Origin: Planococcaceae bacterium UBA3378
GTDB taxonomy: Bacteria > Bacillota > Bacilli > Bacillales_A > Planococcaceae
NCBI GenBank assembly: GCA_002359075.1
Contig: DEQA01000298.1
Span: 456 to 12,063 of the forward strand
Direction: 5' to 3'
DNA: 11,608 nucleotides
Of this stretch, positions 1 through 5,257 are shown piece by piece (within the stretch, counting starts at the first letter, position 1; each line of letters begins with the position of its first letter). Below the pieces are notes generated by a model. That model was not told the DNA's origin. It ran no database searches and worked only from the letters and a program-made list of their open reading frames with translations. The position numbers were made by a program, and so were the translations under genes.

Positions 1-1296
1 ATTGTCGGCCTGCCGAAGCTTGATGATACGCTTGTCCATGAAAGTATCGCGGATGCAAAAACAAAGCGGGATGATACAGTAGAGGCGCTGCATACGTTTG
101 ATAGTACGCAGACGGCCCAACTTATTCCAATCGAAACAAGCATCCAGTCGATGAAGGAATGGGTGAAAAACATCGAAGGACTGTTCCAAGCGGGGTTGAC
201 GGATGTGGATTTCCCGGCAGACACCTGGTCTGCGATGGCTTCCCGTTCCAGCCTAGGTATGGAGATAGCTGCCCAGCAGGCACCAGTAGGCAGCGTGGCC
301 TATGCGCTGCATGAACAGAATCAGCTCGCCATGATGCTGCAGGCTTCTTTATCTAATATGGCGCCGATCCGGTTTGGTTTTGGTGGATTTGCGCAAAAGT
401 CCTATCCAACATATGGCCCGGTGATGCTCGGCTTAGGAAACTTATCTCGAGGCAATCAAACAAGTGAAACGGTGCAGCAGGTAAGCAAAAGAAGCGATCC
501 AGATTTGGAGGAAATCTATGCCGCACTGGCCAAGCAGACGGAAGGTATGGATGTAGGCAGTCCCTCCTCACCTGGTACCTATTCGGTGAAGGAAGAGCTG
601 ACCTATGAAGGGATGCGAAAGGTGCTTGGAGGAAATGGCCCTGGCACACCGGACGGGCTTGCACTATATGCCAAATCTATAGGGCCATCTGCCAAGTATG
701 TATTCGATTTCTTTACCGAGGATATTAAAACTATACTAGATCCAGAGGCGACTGCAGTTGAAAAAGCAATGGCTATCGGGTTCACTTTCTTTAAACCTGC
801 GAAAGTAGTAAATAAGGTTGTAGATGCTGCAGGTGCTGCGAAGAATGTAGCGAAGGTAGCAGATGCTGTAAATGATGTGAAGAGCACAGGGAAGGCCATT
901 GATAAGGGTTCAGATAAAAATAGACCATCATGGCGACAGTCTGAAATTGATGTAGAGAAGGATTTCCCTGAGTATAATGCTCAAAAGTCATTTAAAGATG
1001 GTAAAGAAGTACCTTATGGAGAAAAAGGTAGTTCTAGACCAGATTTATATCAGACTGGGCATAGCATTGAGGTGAAAAATTATAAAATTACTACTTCCAG
1101 TGGACGGAGTAGATTGATTAATAACGTGTCAAAACAAGTAGAAAAAAGATTAGGTGATTTGCCTAATGGTACAAAACAGTCGGTTCTAATTGATATTAGA
1201 GGACAAAATGTATCAGATGAAATATTAGATGAATTATATGAAAAGATTATGAATAAAACAAATGGTAAAGTAGATATAAGATTTAAAACAAATTGA
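1..1296 (+). CDS. C-terminal part of a polymorphic (LXG-type) toxin with a PD-(D/E)XK nuclease-like tip; 5' truncated by window
   Basis: The reading frame is open from base 1, so the ATG at 151 is only an internal methionine; 431 residues are visible. The first ~300 residues are helix- and glycine-rich (window residues ~1-250) and then an alanine/valine/lysine-rich linker (~260-310), as in the middle and pre-toxin parts of LXG effectors of the type VII secretion system. The last ~120 residues look like a restriction-endonuclease fold: an acidic helix (SEIDVEKDFPE), then RPD at 1036-1044, EVKNYK from 1069, and a hydrophobic strand VLIDIRGQ. D348, E357 and K359 would be the PD-ExK catalytic set. 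The 3' end is clearly more AT-rich than the 5' part, which fits a swapped toxin tip. The immunity gene starts 14 bases after the stop. The LXG domain itself lies outside the window, so that assignment is inferred; nuclease activity is inferred from the motif. Confidence 0.75.
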   Translation: MVGLPKLDDTLVHESIADAKTKRDDTVEALHTFDSTQTAQLIPIETSIQSMKEWVKNIEGLFQAGLTDVDFPADTWSAMASRSSLGMEIAAQQAPVGSVAYALHEQNQLAMMLQASLSNMAPIRFGFGGFAQKSYPTYGPVMLGLGNLSRGNQTSETVQQVSKRSDPDLEEIYAALAKQTEGMDVGSPSSPGTYSVKEELTYEGMRKVLGGNGPGTPDGLALYAKSIGPSAKYVFDFFTEDIKTILDPEATAVEKAMAIGFTFFKPAKVVNKVVDAAGAAKNVAKVADAVNDVKSTGKAIDKGSDKNRPSWRQSEIDVEKDFPEYNAQKSFKDGKEVPYGEKGSSRPDLYQTGHSIEVKNYKITTSSGRSRLINNVSKQVEKRLGDLPNGTKQSVLIDIRGQNVSDEILDELYEKIMNKTNGKVDIRFKTN

Positions 1297-1298
1297 TT

Positions 1299-1304
1299 GA
1301 GGTG
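1299..1304 (+). promoter_or_regulatory. Ribosome binding site deciding the immunity start
   Basis: GAGGTG lies 6 bases before the ATG at 1311. An upstream in-frame TTG at 1293 overlaps the toxin stop and has no such site ahead of it, so 1311 is preferred. Confidence 0.7.
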
Positions 1305-1310
1305 AGAAGA

Positions 1311-1727
1311 ATGGCTGTGGGGTTTAAGGTAAAATATTATTGGTATCAAATTGGGCATGGCGATTTCTTACACTCTTTTTTCTCTACTATAAGCTATCAT
1401 TTAGAGAAAAATGGATGGGGGAGTGAGTATCCTTTCTTATTAAATGAACTTTATAATGGGAAACTTGAAAATAAGAATATTGATAGTGCTATAACTGAAT
1501 TAGAAGAAATTAAAAAGAAGTTACAGTATTATAATCCGTCGCAAGTAATATGGGATATTGAGGACTTATCTAAAAGGCCACCTTGGGGTGATAATATTAG
1601 TAAGGATATCACAAACTTATCTAATTACTTTATAACAAGTGAGGGTGAGGACTTAATAGATATATTAATAAAGGCATTAGAGAAGGGACTAAAAACTAAT
1701 TCAGATGTTTATATAGAAAAATTATAA
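1311..1727 (+). CDS. Immunity protein, Imm70-like
   Basis: A 138-residue soluble protein with no signal peptide or membrane segment. It would bind and neutralise the toxin tip encoded just upstream, protecting the producer and its kin. The N-terminus (YYWYQIGHGDFLHSFFSTI) and the later conserved-looking patch (VIWDIEDLSKRPPWGDNIS) resemble, from memory, the Imm70 family of polymorphic-toxin immunity proteins; this could not be checked by search. The position, starting 14 bases after the toxin stop with its own GAGGTG site and followed by a terminator, is the classic toxin-immunity layout and independently supports the role. Base composition is as AT-rich as the toxin tip, suggesting that the two were acquired together. 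Confidence 0.75.
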   Translation: MAVGFKVKYYWYQIGHGDFLHSFFSTISYHLEKNGWGSEYPFLLNELYNGKLENKNIDSAITELEEIKKKLQYYNPSQVIWDIEDLSKRPPWGDNISKDITNLSNYFITSEGEDLIDILIKALEKGLKTNSDVYIEKL

Positions 1728-1742
1728 GATATCCTTCTATTG

Positions 1743-1773
1743 ATGACCTTGAAATTATATCAAGGTCATTTTT
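1743..1773 (+). terminator. Intrinsic terminator of the toxin-immunity operon
   Basis: A perfect 9-bp stem, ATGACCTTG (1743-1751) with CAAGGTCAT (1761-1769), closes a 9-base loop and runs into TTTTT. It lies 15 bases after the immunity stop. Confidence 0.9.
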
Positions 1774-1777
1774 ATAG

Positions 1778-1920
1778 TTTAGATGGTACAGCGTGTCGAA
1801 TAAACCGCTTGTGAATAATGGAATAATCAATAGAGAAGGTCATCATTATTTAATAGTGCACTGATGGTCAAATTGTGAAAAAGTACTTAAATACAAAGAA
1901 AAAATCAGCAGAGAAGTTGG
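1778..1920 (+). pseudogene. Frameshifted remnant of the middle region of an older toxin
   Basis: Two frames, read one after the other, give one protein-like string that leads into the next gene. From 1784 one frame reads WYSVSNKPLVNNGI, then INREGHHYLIVH, and stops at TGA near 1862. The next frame continues TDGQIVKKYLNTKKK and SAEKL from 1860, and then breaks near 1915. The downstream gene's frame picks up as SWMSTIADF, the usual start of a PT-TG pre-toxin segment. This fits a toxin gene body broken by at least two small indels. No promoter or good ribosome site is seen. The reading is by eye and the length is short, so chance cannot be excluded. Confidence 0.45.
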
Positions 1921-2730
1921 ATGTCGACAATCGCTGACTTTGTACCGGGCGTCTCGAATGCTAAGGCCGTATTTGAAGGAGTCTTCGGTGTCAATCCGAT
2001 TACCGGTGACAAGCTCAGCGCACTGGAGCAGGGGCTTGCAGTGGCGGCTATTTTTGGAGGACCGCTTGTCAAAGGAGCAGCTAAAGTTGGCAAAGGCGTC
2101 ATCAACACGGGTAAAGAAATGCTGGGACAAGTGAAGAATGTGCTTCATCCAGAAAAAGTGAAAGGTATCGCTAATAAAGTCTTCAATGATTACATTAAAT
2201 CTCCACTGCAGAAGGGTTATACGTACTTTAAGGATTATACGAAGAAATTAGGGGATGTAAAAACACCTCTTACGTATGAAGCCGCCACACCACTAGGCAG
2301 CATAAAAGTTCCTAAGACAGTAAGTGAAGTCGCACAGGATTTGAAGGAATCCACAGTTCAGATGGCGAAAAAGCTGGATGAGAAGATTGTTGGTAAGGGT
2401 ACTAATAAAGATATTAAGAATTATAGAAAGACATTTTTTGATGAATATCCTGAACTTGAAGGAAGTGTTGTAGTTCATCATGCTATTGAGCAACAAATCT
2501 TAAAAAAATATCCCGACGTGTTTACAATTGAAGAAATTCATGCTCTAGAAAATCTTAGAGGAATACCTAAGGAAATTAACAGTGATATTCATTTATCAAA
2601 AATAAGAAAAGATTGGAATAGATTTTACAAGAATTATCCCAATCCTACGAAAGAAGAAATAATAAACTATATGATTGATTTGGATAAAAAATATGGAGAA
2701 AACTTTAATCCACCCATAAAAAAGGAGTAA
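1921..2730 (+). CDS. Orphan toxin cassette: PT-TG pre-toxin segment plus HNH/AHH-like nuclease, no LXG domain
   Basis: This 269-residue product matches only the C-terminal part of a polymorphic toxin. Residues 1-60 (ADFVPGVSNAKAVFEG, NPITGDKLS, then a glycine/alanine-rich hydrophobic stretch) are a PT-TG type pre-toxin segment. Residues 70-160 are a lysine-rich linker. Residues 170-269 form a His-Me finger nuclease-like domain: HH at 186-187, LENLRGIPK with N211, H224 in DIHLSKIRKDWNRFYK, and NPT at 241-243. The pattern fits the HNH/ENDO VII (AHH-like) toxin nucleases. There is no N-terminal secretion domain and no convincing ribosome site before the ATG, and upstream bases look like broken coding sequence. 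It is therefore probably a displaced tail kept as a recombination donor. The 3' half is more AT-rich than the 5' half. An immunity-type gene follows 21 bases downstream. Confidence 0.75.
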   Translation: MSTIADFVPGVSNAKAVFEGVFGVNPITGDKLSALEQGLAVAAIFGGPLVKGAAKVGKGVINTGKEMLGQVKNVLHPEKVKGIANKVFNDYIKSPLQKGYTYFKDYTKKLGDVKTPLTYEAATPLGSIKVPKTVSEVAQDLKESTVQMAKKLDEKIVGKGTNKDIKNYRKTFFDEYPELEGSVVVHHAIEQQILKKYPDVFTIEEIHALENLRGIPKEINSDIHLSKIRKDWNRFYKNYPNPTKEEIINYMIDLDKKYGENFNPPIKKE

Positions 2731-2751
2731 ATATAGAAAGGACGATAACTA

Positions 2752-3228
2752 ATGATATTATATTTTTTAGAGCCGGAAGTGTCAGGAGGTCATGGTGAAC
2801 AAACGATTTATGGAACGGAAGAAGATGTTGCAAAAGAGGGTATATCAGGGAAAATTAAATTCTTGCATTATAAGTTTGAGGGATGGTTAGGAGATGACAT
2901 TTTAGAGTCCACACCCGCCTTTATAATATCAAGCAATCTAGAAGATGAATTAAAAAAGAGTGAATTTAAAGACTATAAATTAGAAAAGTGTCTAATTACT
3001 ATGTCCGATGTATTTATGGAGTTGTATCCTAATAAAGAACTTCCTTCTTTTACTAGATTTATTCCTCTTGGTACAGTTGAAATAGAAGGGGAGAATTTCA
3101 ATCATTGGTCTGGACACGATTTTTGCCTATCCTCAAAAGGAGATTTAGTGTTAACCAAAAAGGCTTTAGATTTTTTAAATAAATTTTCCATTAAACACTG
3201 TGATATTACAAGCCTGTCACAGCTATAA
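2752..3228 (+). CDS. Putative immunity protein of the orphan nuclease cassette
   Basis: A 158-residue, acidic, soluble protein starting with ILYFLEPEVSGGHGEQT; GAAAGGA lies about 9 bases before the ATG. Its place directly after the orphan toxin tail and before a terminator, and its low GC, argue for immunity. The later layout (STPAFIISSNLEDEL near residue 55, LPSFTRFIPLG near 100, HWSGHDFCLSSKGDLVL, and a C-terminal helix ending KHCDITSL) recalls the Imm11/Imm43 (DUF1629-like) immunity families, but this is a loose impression and not a firm family call. If the toxin tail is silent, retention of an intact immunity gene would still protect against siblings that carry the active toxin. Confidence 0.6.
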   Translation: MILYFLEPEVSGGHGEQTIYGTEEDVAKEGISGKIKFLHYKFEGWLGDDILESTPAFIISSNLEDELKKSEFKDYKLEKCLITMSDVFMELYPNKELPSFTRFIPLGTVEIEGENFNHWSGHDFCLSSKGDLVLTKKALDFLNKFSIKHCDITSLSQL

Positions 3229-3233
3229 CTTAG

Positions 3234-3275
3234 ATACCTTAGAGGATTTATTATTCTCTAAGGTATTATTTGTTA
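3234..3275 (+). terminator. Intrinsic terminator closing the orphan cassette
   Basis: A perfect 11-bp stem, ATACCTTAGAG (3234-3244) with CTCTAAGGTAT (3256-3266), closes an 11-base loop. The T-tract after it (TATTTGTT) is interrupted, so it may be leaky. Confidence 0.7.
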
Positions 3276-3543
3276 CATAATAGTTCGTTACCATAAGTCG
3301 GGGAGGATCAAATTAATGCTCTATTTCCAATCATAATAGAAGGAACAGGGGGGAATCATTTTAACAGCCAAATCCAAGTCTTTTGATGAGTTATTTTTAC
3401 TATATGTCCCTTTCATCATTCTACAAGAGAAATTAGATATGATTTTTCAATCATGTCTTTTTCTTATTCCAACACCACAAGCGAGAAATTGAAAATATTT
3501 TCGCCACTATTTATAGAAGATGTAACAATGATTTATAGGTACA
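3276..3543. other. Spacer without a convincing gene
   Basis: There is a GGGGAGG at about 3300-3306 followed by an ATG that gives only a 6-codon ORF. A 46-codon open stretch ending at 3492 has no standard start. A 12-base palindrome, GAAAATATTTTC, lies near 3490. In B. subtilis an endonuclease V gene (ywqL) lies in the comparable place, as recalled; nothing like it is seen here. Confidence 0.5.
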
Positions 3544-4437
3544 TTACTTTAAACAATCAGACGCGAATACCTTACGTGTCAAGTTGATAAATTCTTCTAA
3601 AGGTTTTGTTACTAATTTATCCTTATGCCAAGCAATTTGGGTATACAGCGAAGAGGAGAAAGGTTTCCACGGTAATTCCTTTAACCGTCCCTCTTCCATC
3701 TCTTTTTTTACCACCATTTCGGGGAGAAGGGCTACACCCAAGCCTGCAATGACACATTGCTTGATGGCCTCTACACTGGAAAATTCTATTTTATCCAGTG
3801 GGTATATTCCTAGAGAATGCAGCGATTCCTCGAACATATTTCGGTAGGAACATCCAGCCTCTGTAAGTAAAAGCGTTTCATGCTTTAGGTCTTCGATTGT
3901 AAACGCCGATGTAAAGTGGTTTGGTGCGGCAATGAGTTTTAACTCTTCTTTCATTAGCTGTTCAACTATTAACGATCCTTCAGGCTTCTTTTTATCCATA
4001 ATAAAGGCAACGTCCAATAATCCCTCCATCAGATGTTTTCTTGCCATTTCATCAGAATGAGCCGGTTTAAATATGAGCTTTACTTTTGGAAAAGCAGCCT
4101 TGAACTCTTTCAAGATTAACGGTAATCGATAGGTACACTGACTTTCCTGAGCTCCTATTGTTAGAGTCCCCGTTAATTCTTCCTCTCCGTTTACAGCCGT
4201 GATTGCTTCCTGGCTTAAATGTATCATTTTTTCAGCATATATTTTAAATTGCTGTCCTGCTTCAGTTAAAACCAGTCGTTTCCCTAAACGCTCAAATAAC
4301 GGTTTGCCAATCTCATCTTCAAGGCTTTTGATTTGAGCCGTAACACTTGATTGTGCAAAATTCAATAATTTTGCGGTTTGAGTAAAATTCAGATTTTCTG
4401 CAGCCTGTTTGAATGTAATCAATTGTTTAATTTCCAT
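3544..4437 (-). CDS. ywqM: LysR-family transcriptional regulator, YwqM-like
   Basis: The 297-residue length is normal for LysR-type regulators. Residues 1-60 are the winged helix-turn-helix (QAAENLNFTQTAKLLN, then SSVTAQIKSLEDEIG and PLFER). A linker helix follows, and residues ~90-290 are the effector-binding domain (GTLTIGAQES at 90-99, IAGLGVALLPE at 230-240). An AGAGG site lies about 8 bases before the ATG. Cysteines at 101, 196, 228 and 295 could be redox-sensitive, though this is only speculation. It is transcribed divergently from a YwqN-like flavin reductase, the usual position of a LysR protein relative to its target. The inducer is unknown. The symbol rests on remembered similarity and on neighbourhood. 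Confidence 0.85.
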   Translation of the reverse strand: MEIKQLITFKQAAENLNFTQTAKLLNFAQSSVTAQIKSLEDEIGKPLFERLGKRLVLTEAGQQFKIYAEKMIHLSQEAITAVNGEEELTGTLTIGAQESQCTYRLPLILKEFKAAFPKVKLIFKPAHSDEMARKHLMEGLLDVAFIMDKKKPEGSLIVEQLMKEELKLIAAPNHFTSAFTIEDLKHETLLLTEAGCSYRNMFEESLHSLGIYPLDKIEFSSVEAIKQCVIAGLGVALLPEMVVKKEMEEGRLKELPWKPFSSSLYTQIAWHKDKLVTKPLEEFINLTRKVFASDCLK

Positions 4438-4452
4438 TTTATCAGCCTCTTC

Positions 4453-4504
4453 TAAATCGCTTTTTTCGATTTATTCAATCGGAATAATCGTCTTTATCGA
4501 TTTA
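4453..4504. promoter_or_regulatory. Two LysR-type operator boxes between ywqM-like and ywqN-like genes
   Basis: Box 1 is TAAATCG-N7-CGATTTA (4453-4473), a perfect 7-bp dyad. Box 2 is AATCG-N7-CGATT (4486-4502), the same geometry 31 bases downstream, about three helical turns. Both obey the LysR consensus T-N11-A (T4457/A4469 and T4488/A4500). Box 1 would be the high-affinity recognition site that also autorepresses the regulator. Box 2 sits just ahead of -10-like sequences (TATCAT 4511, TATAAC 4521) that have no good -35, as expected of an activated promoter. Confidence 0.65.
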
Positions 4505-4560
4505 TCCATATATCATAAAATATAACTATTCAAAGAGCAATAGCACAATGCTTAAGGAAA

Positions 4561-4565
4561 AGGAG
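4561..4565 (+). promoter_or_regulatory. Ribosome binding site deciding the ywqN-like start
   Basis: AGGAG, in AAAAGGAG context, is 9 bases before the ATG at 4575. The ATG at 4548 is in frame, but it lies upstream of this site and has none of its own. Confidence 0.75.
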
Positions 4566-4574
4566 CTTATCAAT

Positions 4575-5114
4575 ATGACAATAGCAGTTATTTACGGGGG
4601 AAGCCGTTCAAACGGAAATGTGGAAATGTTAACAAAGCTAGCGACTGAAGGGTTAGTTGCGGAAGAAATATATCTGAAGGATTATACAATTGAACCTGTA
4701 ATAGATAAACGCCATACAGCAGAGGGTTTTTCAAAAGTCAATGATGATTATAATTCCGTCATTGATCGCATTCTTCCACACGATATTCTTATTTTTTCTA
4801 CCCCGATTTATTGGTACAGCATGACAGGGACTATGAAGAATTTTATTGATCGGTGGTCACAAACTTTAAGAGATCCAAATTACCCTGACTTCAAGGCTGT
4901 CATGGCTTCCAAAAAGGCATATGTCATTGCAGTGGGCGGGGATGAACCATATATTAAAGCTCTCCCGATGATTCAGCAGTTTCAATATATCTTTGATTTT
5001 ATTGGAACGGCTTTTGAAGGATATATTATTGGAAAAGGAAACAGACCAGGTGATATTTTACGGGATTTAAAAGCACTAGCGGCAGCGGAATATTTAAGAA
5101 AAGAGCTACAATAA
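4575..5114 (+). CDS. ywqN: NAD(P)H-dependent FMN reductase / flavodoxin-fold oxidoreductase, YwqN-like
   Basis: A 179-residue cytoplasmic flavoprotein of the NADPH-dependent FMN reductase family. The N-terminal strand and loop IAVIYGGSRSNGNVEML is the FMN phosphate-binding element of the flavodoxin fold. TPIYWYSMTGTMKNFIDRW (residues ~75-93) is the second flavin-contacting loop with the family's aromatic patch. AYVIAVGGDEP is the third core strand and loop. It would reduce quinones or other electrophiles with NAD(P)H; the true substrate is unknown. The start at 4575 is chosen for its AGGAG site and because it opens directly on the first beta strand. It is divergent from the LysR gene and behind two LysR-type boxes, so it is probably that regulator's target. 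Confidence 0.85.
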   Translation: MTIAVIYGGSRSNGNVEMLTKLATEGLVAEEIYLKDYTIEPVIDKRHTAEGFSKVNDDYNSVIDRILPHDILIFSTPIYWYSMTGTMKNFIDRWSQTLRDPNYPDFKAVMASKKAYVIAVGGDEPYIKALPMIQQFQYIFDFIGTAFEGYIIGKGNRPGDILRDLKALAAAEYLRKELQ

Positions 5115-5183
5115 GATTTCAACCCGTAAGAGATGCAAGGTTGATGTACCATTTGTTACTGCTGATTTTGGATGAGTATAAAT

Positions 5184-5216
5184 AAAAAAGGCGCTGACTT
5201 AATAAAGCCGGCGCCC
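5184..5216 (-). terminator. Intrinsic terminator of the P-type ATPase gene
   Basis: Read on the minus strand: GGCGC, a C/A mismatch, GGCT, a 6-base loop, AGTC and GCGCC, then six T (5189-5184). On the plus strand the stem is followed by TCATTTTCTTTT, so it may also weakly end the ywqN-like transcript from the other side. Confidence 0.8.
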
Positions 5217-5257
5217 GTCATTTTCTTTTGAATTTGTATTACAAAATCGGCAAGTCC

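Noticed and set aside
3301..3335. Tiny ORF (6 codons) behind a GGGGAGG site
   Set aside because: Too short and with nothing downstream that it could control; probably chance.
3358..3492. Open stretch of about 45 codons in the spacer before the LysR gene
   Set aside because: It starts only at ATT, shows no motif and has no downstream partner.
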